From Pseudodonghicola flavimaris (GTDB taxonomy: Bacteria; Pseudomonadota; Alphaproteobacteria; Rhodobacterales; Rhodobacteraceae), in contig NZ_JASNJD010000002.1 of NCBI RefSeq assembly GCF_030164425.1, positions 1-64,000 of the forward strand: DNA of 64,000 bases, in the 5' to 3' direction. Numbering within the stretch: position 1 is the first letter of the stretch; each line of letters begins with the position of its first letter. This document shows, in pieces, positions 1-7,980 of the stretch. The notes under the pieces are model-generated. The model did no database searches, had not been told where the DNA came from, and saw only the letters and a list, made by a program, of their open reading frames with translations. Both the position numbers and the translations under genes were made by a program.

Positions 1-40
1 TCGTCGGTCTTCGAACAACCTCAGACTACGAAGAAGCGCG

Positions 41-1072
41 ATGGCCGCCAGCCCGGCCGCGCGCTGCGCTACGCCAAGGGCTTCGCGCGCGGCCTCTTAC
101 ACCACCCCACGGGGCACTACCCTGGACGAGGCCGGCATCGACTTCATGCTGCCGATCGCCCGCTGGATCGGCTATGGCGGCGAAACCGATTTTCACGGCG
201 GCGTTCTGGAGACGATGACCTGGGCCGCCGGCCTGCTGGCCTCGACCAAGGACATCAGCGTCTTCGCCACCATCCACACCGCCGCCAACAACCCGGTGGT
301 GATCGCCAAGCAGATCGCCACCATCGACCAGATCAGCCGCGGCCGCGCCGGTCTGAACATCGTGGCGGGCTGGAACAAGCCGGAATACGAGGCGCTGGGA
401 CTGACCCTGCCCGACGATCATGAAACCCGCTATGGCTATGCTCAGGAATGGTTCGACGTGATCCGCAAACTGTGGACGGCGGACGAGTATTTCGACTGGG
501 AAGGCACCTATTTCAAGCTGAAGCACGTGATGGGCGATCCCAAGCCGATCAACGGCAGCGTGCCGATCCTGAATGCCGCGGGCTCGCCGCAGGGGCGCGA
601 GTTCGCCACCGACAACGCCGATTTCCTGTTCACCCCGGCGATCGATCTCAGCCGCTCCAAGGACGAGATCCAGGAGCTCAAGGAACAGGCCGCCGGCAAG
701 GGCCGCGATGTCGGCGTGCTGACCTTCAGCCACGTCATCTGCCGCGAAACCGAAGCAGAGGCCCGCGCCTTCCAGAAATACATCACCGACGACAACGCCG
801 ACTGGGAAGCCGTGGACAATCTGGTGAACCTGCAGTTCGCCCATGCCCACAGCTTCCCGCACGACCTGCTGGCGCAAATCCGCTACCTGATGGCGCAGGG
901 CCATGGTGGTTTTCCGCTGGTGGGTACGCCGCAGCAGGTGGCAGAGGGCATCATCAAGCTGCATGAAACCGGCTTTGCCGGCACCACGCTGTCCTTCGTC
1001 AACTATGTCGACGAGTTCCCCTATTTCCGCGACAACGTGCTTCCGATCCTGGCAGAAGCGGGCATCCGCTAA
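41..1072 (+). CDS. LLM-class flavin-dependent monooxygenase, aberrant N-terminus
   Basis: From about base 125 the protein reads as a luciferase-like (LLM class) flavin-dependent oxidoreductase of the alkanesulfonate/pyrimidine monooxygenase type. Visible family blocks are DEAGIDFMLPIARWIGYGGETD, here from residue 29, the ISRGRAGLNIVAGWN strand near residues 97-111 and a C-terminal GFPLVGTPQQVAEGI. Such enzymes are cytosolic and use reduced flavin and O2. The first 28 residues (Arg/Ala/Ser-rich) do not look like the family's usual N-terminal beta strand with its GxF/GxN start. The frame is open to base 2, so the true start may lie outside the window. A hairpin follows the stop. The substrate cannot be told. 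Confidence 0.75.
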   Translation: MAASPAARCATPRASRAASYTTPRGTTLDEAGIDFMLPIARWIGYGGETDFHGGVLETMTWAAGLLASTKDISVFATIHTAANNPVVIAKQIATIDQISRGRAGLNIVAGWNKPEYEALGLTLPDDHETRYGYAQEWFDVIRKLWTADEYFDWEGTYFKLKHVMGDPKPINGSVPILNAAGSPQGREFATDNADFLFTPAIDLSRSKDEIQELKEQAAGKGRDVGVLTFSHVICRETEAEARAFQKYITDDNADWEAVDNLVNLQFAHAHSFPHDLLAQIRYLMAQGHGGFPLVGTPQQVAEGIIKLHETGFAGTTLSFVNYVDEFPYFRDNVLPILAEAGIR

Positions 1073-1102
1073 GGCGGCAAGCCTGCTCGGACCGGCCGAC
1101 GG

Positions 1103-1136
1103 CAAGGGCCCCGACCGCAGCTGCGGCCGGGGCCCT
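1103..1136. terminator. Hairpin between convergent genes
   Basis: Arms AAGGGCCCCG (1103-1112) and CGGGGCCCTT (1127-1136) enclose a second self-complementary core, CCGCAGCTGCGG. It lies between the stop of the LLM gene and the stop of the convergent phaB, so it may serve both. On the plus strand it is followed by TGTTGGTT, only a weak T-tract. Confidence 0.6.
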
Positions 1137-1173
1137 TGTTGGTTATCCCGCCCGGTTCGTCCGGGCGCCGGCG

Positions 1174-1896
1174 TCAGGCCAGATACTGGCCGCCGTTGGC
1201 GGTCACGGTCGAACCGGTGATGAAGCCCGCGTCGTCAGAGGCGAGGAAGACCACGCAACGCGCGATATCCTCGGGCGCGCCCAGATGGCCCACCGGGATC
1301 TGCGCGGTGATTGCATCGCGGATCTTCTGATCCACCGCCATGACCATATCGGTGGCGATATAGCCCGGGCAGATGGCGTTGATGGTGATGCCGGCGCGCG
1401 CGCCTTCCTGCGCCAGCGCCTTGACGAAGCCGATGTCGCCGGCCTTGGCGGCGGAATAGTTTGCCTGCCCCGCCTGACCCTTCTGCCCGTTGATCGACGA
1501 GATGCAGACCACGCGGCCGAACTTGCGTTCCCGCATGCCGGTCCAGACGTTGTGGGTCATGTTGAAGGCGCCGGAGAGGTTGGTGTCGATCACCTCGCGC
1601 CACTGTTGCGGCGTCATCTTGTGAAAGAAGGCGTCGCGGGTGATGCCGGCGTTGTTCACCAGCACCGACACCGGCCCCAGCGCCGCTTCGACTTCGGCCA
1701 CACCCTTGGCGCAGGCGTCGTAATCCGCGACCGACCATTTGAAGGCCGGAATGCCGGTTTCTTCGGTAAAGGCCGCCGCTGCCGCGTCGTTGCCAGCGTA
1801 ATTCGCTGCCACGCTGTACCCGGCATCCTTCAGCGCGATACTGGTCGCGCGCCCGATGCCCCGTGTACCGCCGGTGACGATTGCAACTTTGGTCAT
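1174..1896 (-). CDS. phaB: Acetoacetyl-CoA reductase (PhaB type)
   Basis: A 240-residue short-chain dehydrogenase that reduces acetoacetyl-CoA to (R)-3-hydroxybutyryl-CoA with NADPH in the cytosol. The N-terminal TGGTRGIGRA is the nucleotide-binding glycine motif, NNAG follows near residue 86, and the catalytic Ser (CISSINGQKGQAGQANYSAAKAG) and Tyr-x3-Lys are present. The QKGQAGQANY stretch and the full length are typical of PhaB/PhbB. It is the last gene of a minus-strand set (maoC-pta, fabI, phaB), 33 bp after fabI. No PHA synthase is adjacent, so it may feed the neighbouring hydratase and reductase rather than PHB granules. Confidence 0.9.
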   Translation of the reverse strand: MTKVAIVTGGTRGIGRATSIALKDAGYSVAANYAGNDAAAAAFTEETGIPAFKWSVADYDACAKGVAEVEAALGPVSVLVNNAGITRDAFFHKMTPQQWREVIDTNLSGAFNMTHNVWTGMRERKFGRVVCISSINGQKGQAGQANYSAAKAGDIGFVKALAQEGARAGITINAICPGYIATDMVMAVDQKIRDAITAQIPVGHLGAPEDIARCVVFLASDDAGFITGSTVTANGGQYLA

Positions 1897-1929
1897 TCTC
1901 TTCTCCTGCTAGTAGATGAGGCCCGACCG

Positions 1930-2703
1930 TCAGGCCATCACGTGAAAACTGTTGTCGGCGTAGATCACCGAACCGCTCATCGGGCCGGCCGCCTCGCTGG
2001 CGAGAAAGGCGGCGATCCGGCCCACCTCTTCGATCGACACCAGATGATGCGACGGCGTGCGCTCCCGCACCCGGTCGATCAGCTCGTCGAAATGCGCGAT
2101 CCCGGAGGCAGCCCGGGTCTTGATCGGCCCGGCGGACAACGCAAAGACGCGGATATCCTCGGCGGCGAGATCGGCGGCGGCATAGCGCACGCTGGCCTCC
2201 AGCGCCGCCTTGACCGGCCCCATCAGGTTATAATCCTCGACCACGCGATCCGCCCCGTAATAGCTGACCGTCATCAGCGCGCCCCCCTCGGTCATCAGCG
2301 GCCGGGACAGACGCGCCATTCGCAAAAACGAATGGCACGAGATATCCATGGCTACCGAAAAACCCTTGGAAGAGCAATTCACTACACTGGTATGCAAGTC
2401 CTCTCGGGGCGCGAATGCGACGGAATGCAGCAGGAAATCGAATTTCCCCCATTGGGCGGAAACCTGCTCGAACACGGCTTCGAGCGCGCCCTCCTCGCGC
2501 AGATCCAGCGGCATCAGCATCGGCGCGCCGATCTCATCCGCCACCGGCTGGACATAGGGTTTGGCAATATCGTTGAGGTAGGTCAGCGCCACTTCGGCGC
2601 CGGCGGCGCGGAACGCCCGCGCACAGCCGGCGGCGATGCTGTGTTCATTCGCCACCCCGACCACAAGCCCGCGCTTGCCCGTCAGATCGACCAGTTTCTG
2701 CAT
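1930..2703 (-). CDS. fabI: Enoyl-ACP (or enoyl-CoA) reductase, FabI family
   Basis: A 257-residue FabI-type reductase. It shows the family signatures GLVVGVANEHSIAAGCA at the N-terminus, LLHSVAFAPRE in the middle and the catalytic Tyr-x6-Lys (YNLMGPVK) preceded by SYYGADRVVEDY. FabI reduces the 2,3 double bond of enoyl-ACP with NADH. Here it sits between a MaoC hydratase-phosphotransacylase fusion and phaB, so a role on short-chain enoyl-CoA (crotonyl-CoA) is inferred and not shown. A second, housekeeping fabI elsewhere in the genome would be expected if this copy is dedicated to the operon. Confidence 0.88.
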   Translation of the reverse strand: MQKLVDLTGKRGLVVGVANEHSIAAGCARAFRAAGAEVALTYLNDIAKPYVQPVADEIGAPMLMPLDLREEGALEAVFEQVSAQWGKFDFLLHSVAFAPREDLHTSVVNCSSKGFSVAMDISCHSFLRMARLSRPLMTEGGALMTVSYYGADRVVEDYNLMGPVKAALEASVRYAAADLAAEDIRVFALSAGPIKTRAASGIAHFDELIDRVRERTPSHHLVSIEEVGRIAAFLASEAAGPMSGSVIYADNSFHVMA

Positions 2704-2769
2704 TCCGATGTCCTCCCGTTTCGAGGGTTTGACTTGGTTTGACTTGGGTTCGGCATCGCCCGGACCGGC

Positions 2770-4176
2770 TCAGAGCCCGGGCATCAGCGGCTTGCGGGCG
2801 ACGCCCAGCCGGGCCAGCGCCGCCGAGGCGATCTGCACGCTCAGGGAATCGGCGCGGCTGGTCAGCACGATCGGCACCCGCGCCCCCAGCACCAGCCCCG
2901 CCGCCGCCGCGTTCCCGAAGTAGATCAGCTGTTTCGCCAGCATGTTGCCGGCCTCCAGATCGGGCACCAGCAGGATGTCGGCATGTCCCGCCACCGGCGA
3001 GACGATACCCTTGGTCGCCGCCGCCGCCGCATTGATCGCATTGTCGAAGGCCAGCGGCCCGTCGACCCGGGCGCCGGTGATTTGGCCACGCGCCGCCATT
3101 GCGGTCAGCGCCGCTGCATCCAGCGTCGCCGGCATCCGCGGATTGACGGTTTCCACGGCTGCCAGCACCGCCACTTTGGGGTCCTCGACCCCCAGCATCC
3201 GCAGCATGTCGATGGCGTTCTGGGCGATATCGCGCTTGTCCTCCAGCGACGGCTGAATGTTCACCGCCGCATCGGTGACCACCACCAGCTTGTCGTAGGT
3301 CGGCACGTCCATCACATAGACATGGCTGATCTGCCGCTCCGTCCGCAGCCCCGATCCCGGCGCGGCCACCGCGTTCAGCAGTTCCTCGCTGTGGCCGAAG
3401 CCATTGACCAGCATCGACACCCGGCCGCTGGCCGCCAGTTCCACCGCGCGGGCGGCGGCGGCGTGGCTATGCGCCACCGGTTCGATCTCCAGCCCGTCGA
3501 GCGACAGCCCCTCGGCCTCGGCGACGGCACGGATCTTGTCTTCCGGGCCGATCAACAGCGGCTCGACCAGGCCCTTGTCCCGCACCTCCAGCGCGGTTTT
3601 CAGCGCGACGCCGGAACAGGGATGCACGATACCGGCAGGCACCGGCGGCAGCGCGCAGGCCTCCTCGACATAGGCGGCATAGCGGCCGGGCCGGCGCACC
3701 GACACCTCGGGCAGCGGCGACATCGGCCAGTTCACCGGCTGATCCGGTGCCTTGACGGTGGCGATGCCGCTCAGCACCTCCTTGCCGTCCTGATTGGTGC
3801 AGATGGTCTCCAGCGTGACGCGCTGATTGTGATCGTGCTTCTCCAGCACCCGCACCGTCGCGGTCACCGTGTCACCCGGGTTCACCGGCCGCAGAAACCG
3901 GATTTCCTGCCCCAGATAGATGGTGCCCGGCCCCGGCAACCGGGTGCCCAGCACCGCCGAGACCAGAGCCGCGGTCCACATCCCATGCATAATGACATGA
4001 CCGAAAATCCCCTGTTCGGCAAAAGCCGGATCCAGATGCGCCGGATTGGCATCGCCTGAGACCGCGGCAAACAGTTTGATATCGTCTTCGCCGACCGAGC
4101 GGGTCAGGCTGGCGCTGTCGCCGGAGCGGAGCTGATCGTAAGTGCGATTCGACAGAACCGTGGAGGGATGCGTCAT
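2770..4176 (-). CDS. Bifunctional MaoC enoyl-CoA hydratase / phosphate acyltransferase
   Basis: This is a fusion of about 468 residues. Residues 1-140 form a MaoC/PhaJ hot-dog hydratase (DDIKLFAAVSGDANPAHLDPAFAE is the hydratase signature; HVIMHGMWTAALVSAVL follows). From about residue 165 to the end it is a phosphate acetyl/butyryltransferase (HPCSGVALKTALEVRDKGL; AAAAATKGIVSPVAGHADILLVPDLEAGNMLAKQL). The first half would interconvert crotonyl-CoA and (R)-3-hydroxybutyryl-CoA; the second swaps CoA for phosphate. I start it at ATG 4176 (MTHPSTVL) and not at the upstream in-frame start at 4194, because MaoC homology begins soon after. It heads the fabI-phaB set. An acyl kinase, often found next to this fusion, is absent here. 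Confidence 0.88.
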   Translation of the reverse strand: MTHPSTVLSNRTYDQLRSGDSASLTRSVGEDDIKLFAAVSGDANPAHLDPAFAEQGIFGHVIMHGMWTAALVSAVLGTRLPGPGTIYLGQEIRFLRPVNPGDTVTATVRVLEKHDHNQRVTLETICTNQDGKEVLSGIATVKAPDQPVNWPMSPLPEVSVRRPGRYAAYVEEACALPPVPAGIVHPCSGVALKTALEVRDKGLVEPLLIGPEDKIRAVAEAEGLSLDGLEIEPVAHSHAAAARAVELAASGRVSMLVNGFGHSEELLNAVAAPGSGLRTERQISHVYVMDVPTYDKLVVVTDAAVNIQPSLEDKRDIAQNAIDMLRMLGVEDPKVAVLAAVETVNPRMPATLDAAALTAMAARGQITGARVDGPLAFDNAINAAAAATKGIVSPVAGHADILLVPDLEAGNMLAKQLIYFGNAAAAGLVLGARVPIVLTSRADSLSVQIASAALARLGVARKPLMPGL

Positions 4177-4291
4177 CAAGAACCTCTTTCCCATTTGGCC
4201 GGGTCCCTCACGCCCCTCCCCGGCGCGGCACCTCTCAGCGGCATTGCCCCCTGCTTAGAGAGCGCCTGTGACAACCAGTTGAACATCGCCG

Positions 4292-4308
4292 CGCAACGGC
4301 ATGGCCCC
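4292..4308 (-). promoter_or_regulatory. Candidate sigma-54 promoter for the maoC-pta operon
   Basis: On the minus strand the sequence GGCCATGCCGTTGC (plus 4293-4306) has the GG-N10-GC spacing of a -24/-12 promoter and an exact TTGC at -12. The predicted start of transcription is near 4281, about 105 bp before ATG 4176. The spacing can arise by chance in GC-rich DNA. Two ACGAA repeats at 4384-4388 and 4392-4396 lie about 80 bp upstream, a distance usual for an activator site. The remaining DNA from 4177 to 4521 holds no convincing gene. Confidence 0.4.
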
Positions 4309-4521
4309 TCCTTTTCCATGCGCCGGCAGCCATTCAGCCCGCAGTTGAGTCATCCTTTCAGCGCCGCCGCATCCGAAGCAACCACGAAAGAACGAAGGAT
4401 TTTCTGAGCTTTGCCCGGCGGCCCCGCCGCCCGATTCGCGGGCAGTTCTGCCCGGATCAGCACCGCGGCCAGGGCTGCGAGACCGGCTGAGACGCCAAGA
4501 GCGGCGCCCAGGCAGGCGCCT

Positions 4522-6378
4522 TTACCGCCATTCGTGTTCTTCGATCGCCAGCGCGCTCAGCCGGGAATAAAGCGTTGTCGGCCGCACCCCCAGCAGCGCC
4601 GCCGCGCCGTTGGCACCGGCGACCCGACCGCCGGTTTCGCGCATGCTGGCAATGATGTTGTCGCGGATCATCCGCTTCATCTCCGCATCGGTGCGCACCG
4701 CCTGACTTTGCGGCGCCGCCCCGGGCTTGGCATTGGCGCTCTCCAGAATCAGCTTGCGGCCCTTCGACACGATAGCGGCGCGTTCGATCACATTGTGCAG
4801 CTCGCGCACGTTGCCGGGCCAGTCGTAATCCTTCATCCGGCGGATGGTGCCCTCGGTGATCACCGGCACCGGCCGGTTCAGCCGGGCGCAGGCGATTTTC
4901 AGCAGATGCGCCGCCAGCAGCGGCACGTCCTCCACCCGGTCGCGCAGCGGAGGGCAGGCGATCGGAAACAGATTGAGAAACAGCAGCAGATCCTCGCGCA
5001 GCCGGCCGCTCTTCAGCGCCTTGTCCGGCGGCGGTGCCATCGAGGCGATAACCCGGATATCCAGCCGTTTGGCGCGGGTATCGCCCAGCCGGGTGACCTC
5101 TGCCGCCTGCAACGCGTGCAGCAGCCGGCCCTGGATGTCGATGGGCAGTTCCACCACATCCTCCAGAAACAGGGTGCCGCCATGGGCCAGTTCCAGCTTG
5201 CCCGGCTTGTCGCGCACCGCACCGGGATAGGCACCGCGGATCTGACCAAACAGCTCGGCCTCCACCGCCTCCGGCGCGACCGAGTTGCACTTGAAATGGA
5301 TCAGCGGCCGGCGCGACCGGCTGCTGGCCTTGTGGATCGCCGAGGCCACCAGCGCCTTGCCCGATCCGGTCTCTCCGGTGATCAGCACCGTCGCCTCGGT
5401 GCGGGCCACCAGGTCGATCTGGGTCTGGATCCGGTGAATGGCCGGCGACACGCCGATGATATCGTGATGCGCCCGTTCCGAGCTGATCGCCTCCTGCAGA
5501 TAGGCGTTTTCCTGTTCCAGCCGGTCGCGCAGCGCCGCCACCTCCTCCAGCGCGTCATGCAGGCGGCGTTCGTTCTCCTTCCGCTCGGTGATATCGCGGA
5601 AGATCACCACCGCCCCGGCCAGCACCTGCTGGTCGTAGATCGGGGTCGAGACATATTCCACCCGGATCGGCTTGCCATCCTTGCGCCAGAACACCTCATC
5701 CTCGATCCGGTGCACCTGTTCGAACCGGAACGAGCGGTAGATCGGACAATCCTGCGACCGGTAGATACAGCCATCCAGATGATGATGATGGATCATCGCG
5801 TGCATGTCGCAGCCCAGCAGATCCTCCGCTGTCCAGCCCAGCATTTCCTGGGCGGCGCGATTGACGAAGGTCATCTTGCCCTCGGCATTCAGCCCGTAGA
5901 TCCCTTCGCCGGCGGCATTCAGGATCAGCTGGTTCTGCCGCTCCAGATCGGCAAAGAACCGTTCGGCACGCTTCCATTCGGTCACCCCGGCGCGATGCAG
6001 CTCTTCCTCCTCAGTGATCTGGGTGCGGCGGTGCAGCTCTCCCAGATCGAGCAGCATCAGCAGCATATGCCCCGGCGCACCATGGATCAGCCGGCCGCGC
6101 AATTCGCAGTTCAGCGCCTGCCCCTGGCTGTCTCGGATCGCCACGCTGCGGGTCCAGCCCTCGCCACGGTGATCGACCTCGTCGACGAAGACGATGAAGT
6201 CCGCCAGCGCCGCGCCCAGCAGCTGTGAAAAGGCCGGCGGATCGGAGGGCGTCACCGCCAGCCAGTCTGCTGCCCTCTGATTGAGGCAGGCGATCCGGTC
6301 CGACGACAGATCCAGCACCAGCGCCGCTTCCGGCAGCGCATGCAGAAGAGAATCGAAAATTGCCGGGTGGTCGAGCAT
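4522..6378 (-). CDS. PAS-domain AAA+ enhancer-binding-type regulator with altered GAFTGA motif
   Basis: A 618-residue regulator with the layout of a sigma-54 activator: a degenerate N-terminal PAS domain (about 1-110), a second PAS domain (about 150-270, with the HHHHLDGCIYRSQDCPIY loop), a short coiled coil, an AAA+ domain and a C-terminal Fis-type helix-turn-helix (about 585-612, NGAAALLGVRPTTLYSRL). Walker A is GETGSGKA near residue 332. The sigma-54 contact loop, normally GAFTGA, reads GAYPGA near residue 381, and Walker B reads LFLEDV where LFLDEI is usual. GRLREDL and WPGNVREL are normal. It is divergent from the cyanate operon and upstream of maoC-pta; either could be its target. Confidence 0.85.
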   Translation of the reverse strand: MLDHPAIFDSLLHALPEAALVLDLSSDRIACLNQRAADWLAVTPSDPPAFSQLLGAALADFIVFVDEVDHRGEGWTRSVAIRDSQGQALNCELRGRLIHGAPGHMLLMLLDLGELHRRTQITEEEELHRAGVTEWKRAERFFADLERQNQLILNAAGEGIYGLNAEGKMTFVNRAAQEMLGWTAEDLLGCDMHAMIHHHHLDGCIYRSQDCPIYRSFRFEQVHRIEDEVFWRKDGKPIRVEYVSTPIYDQQVLAGAVVIFRDITERKENERRLHDALEEVAALRDRLEQENAYLQEAISSERAHHDIIGVSPAIHRIQTQIDLVARTEATVLITGETGSGKALVASAIHKASSRSRRPLIHFKCNSVAPEAVEAELFGQIRGAYPGAVRDKPGKLELAHGGTLFLEDVVELPIDIQGRLLHALQAAEVTRLGDTRAKRLDIRVIASMAPPPDKALKSGRLREDLLLFLNLFPIACPPLRDRVEDVPLLAAHLLKIACARLNRPVPVITEGTIRRMKDYDWPGNVRELHNVIERAAIVSKGRKLILESANAKPGAAPQSQAVRTDAEMKRMIRDNIIASMRETGGRVAGANGAAALLGVRPTTLYSRLSALAIEEHEWR

Positions 6379-6413
6379 GGCCGCAGGCTATCGCTGCGCC
6401 GCCGCATGAAAAA

Positions 6414-6434
6414 ACGAAAATTCGTAATTTACGA
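6414..6434. promoter_or_regulatory. Overlapping palindromes between the PAS regulator and the cyanate operon
   Basis: Two inverted repeats overlap: ACGAA-AA-TTCGT (6414-6425) and TCGTAA-T-TTACGA (6422-6434). They lie in a short AT-rich stretch 36-56 bp upstream of the regulator start codon. ACGAA units also occur near the candidate promoter of the maoC-pta operon (4384-4396). The likeliest reading is an operator for the neighbouring regulator; that is inference. Confidence 0.45.
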
Positions 6435-6455
6435 TTACTCGTGAAATGAGCTCGC

Positions 6456-6469
6456 GGAACGTTCCACGC
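6456..6469 (+). promoter_or_regulatory. Candidate sigma-54 promoter for the cyanate operon
   Basis: GGAACGTTCCACGC has GG-N10-GC spacing (GG 6456-6457, GC 6468-6469) and matches the -24 half (GGnACG) better than the -12 half (ACGC where TTGC is usual). It also contains the perfect 10-bp palindrome GGAACGTTCC, so it could instead be a protein-binding site. Transcription would start near 6481, about 100 bp before ATG 6583. Confidence 0.35.
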
Positions 6470-6582
6470 AAGAATTTGATTTATATAAACTTAATTGGAT
6501 CGCCCATATTTCGGTCGCCCGCTTGTGACCAGCCCCGTCGCCCTTTCATCATGGCAGCAACGACACAGGAAAGGGTACGCAT

Positions 6583-7977
6583 ATGACGATCAAGAGCCTG
6601 GGAAATCCCTACTCGGCAGAGACCGATTTGCGGCATGGGGCGGACTGCGGCTGTGCCAGTTGCGCCGGAGCCGAAGCGACCGGGGAGTCGGATCGCGCGC
6701 CGATGTCTTCGCCGATGTCTTCGGACGACATGCTGGACCGCGCCATCGAAAGCGCCGTGGTGCGCTCCGTCTTCGGCCACAGCGATATCGGCCGGCGGTC
6801 CTTCATGGGCATGCTCGGCGGCGGCACCGTGGCGGCGGCGCTGGCCTCGGCGTTTCCGATGGACAAGGCCAAGGCGGCGATCCTCGACACGCTCGGCACC
6901 CCGGAAAAGACCGATCTCAGCATCGGTTTCGTGCCGATCACCTGCGCCACACCGATCATCATGGCCCAACCGATGGGATTTTACGAACGCTACGGGCTGA
7001 ACGCCAAGGTCATCAAGACCGCCGGCTGGGCGGTGGCGCGCGACAAATCCCTGTCGGGCGAATATGACGCCAGCCACATGCTGACACCGATGCCTCTGGC
7101 GATGACGCTGGGCGCCGGATCGGTGGCGACGCCCTACATCATGCCGGCGGTGGAGAACATCAACGGCCAGGCCATTGTGCTGTCGAACGAACATCTGGAC
7201 AAACGCGACCCGAAACAATGGAAGGGCTTCACCTTCGGAGTGCCCTTCGAATATTCGATGCACAACTTCCTGCTGCGCTACTATGTGGCGGAATACGGGC
7301 TGGACCCGGATGTCGATATCCAGATCCGCGTGGTGCCGCCGCCCGAGATGGTCGCCAACCTGCGCGCCGGCAACCTCGACGGCTATCTCTCGCCCGACCC
7401 GTTCAACCAGCGCGCCGTCTGGGAGGGCATCGGCTTCATCCACACGCTGACCAAGACCATCTGGGAGGGTCACCCCTGCTGCGCCTTCGCCGCGCCGCTC
7501 AGCTTCGCGACGGAACTGCCCAACACCTATGGCGCGCTGCTGAAATCCATCGTGGACGCGACGCAATACGCCTCGAACCCCGAGAACCGCAAGGAAATCT
7601 CCGCCGCCATCGCCCCGACCAACTATCTCAACCAGCCGGTGCCGGTGATCGAACAGGTGCTGACCGGCACCTATGCCGACGGCCTGGGCGAGGTGCAGAA
7701 AGTGCCCGACCGCATCGATTTCGATCCCTTCCCCTGGCATTCGATGGGGGTCTGGATCCTGACCCAGATGAAGCGCTGGGGCTATATCGAGGGCGATGTC
7801 GACTATCGCAAGGTGGCGGAAAACGTCTATCTGGCCGCCGACTGCAGGAAGGTGATGAACGATCTCGGCTACGAGGCGCCGGAGATCACCTACAAGTCCC
7901 ACACCATCATGGGCAAAACCTTCGATCCGGCCGAACCGGAGGCCTATGTGAAGAGCTTCGCGATCGGGAAGGGCTGA
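6583..7977 (+). CDS. CmpA/NrtA-family substrate-binding protein, probably for cyanate
   Basis: A 464-residue periplasmic binding protein of the nitrate/bicarbonate/cyanate (NitT/TauT) importer class. The first 75 residues hold a short Cys cluster (HGADCGCASC, about residues 19-28) ahead of a twin-arginine signal, RRSFMGMLGGG. The mature part has the family's GFVPITCATPIIMAQPMGFYERYGL, PPPEMVANLRAGNLDGYLSPDPFNQRA and GHPCCAF blocks. It is followed by its permease after 3 bp, then an ATPase and cyanase, so cyanate is the best substrate guess; nitrate or bicarbonate is possible by family alone. The long leader before the Tat motif is, as I recall, shared by proteobacterial relatives. Confidence 0.85.
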   Translation: MTIKSLGNPYSAETDLRHGADCGCASCAGAEATGESDRAPMSSPMSSDDMLDRAIESAVVRSVFGHSDIGRRSFMGMLGGGTVAAALASAFPMDKAKAAILDTLGTPEKTDLSIGFVPITCATPIIMAQPMGFYERYGLNAKVIKTAGWAVARDKSLSGEYDASHMLTPMPLAMTLGAGSVATPYIMPAVENINGQAIVLSNEHLDKRDPKQWKGFTFGVPFEYSMHNFLLRYYVAEYGLDPDVDIQIRVVPPPEMVANLRAGNLDGYLSPDPFNQRAVWEGIGFIHTLTKTIWEGHPCCAFAAPLSFATELPNTYGALLKSIVDATQYASNPENRKEISAAIAPTNYLNQPVPVIEQVLTGTYADGLGEVQKVPDRIDFDPFPWHSMGVWILTQMKRWGYIEGDVDYRKVAENVYLAADCRKVMNDLGYEAPEITYKSHTIMGKTFDPAEPEAYVKSFAIGKG

Positions 7978-7980
7978 GGC

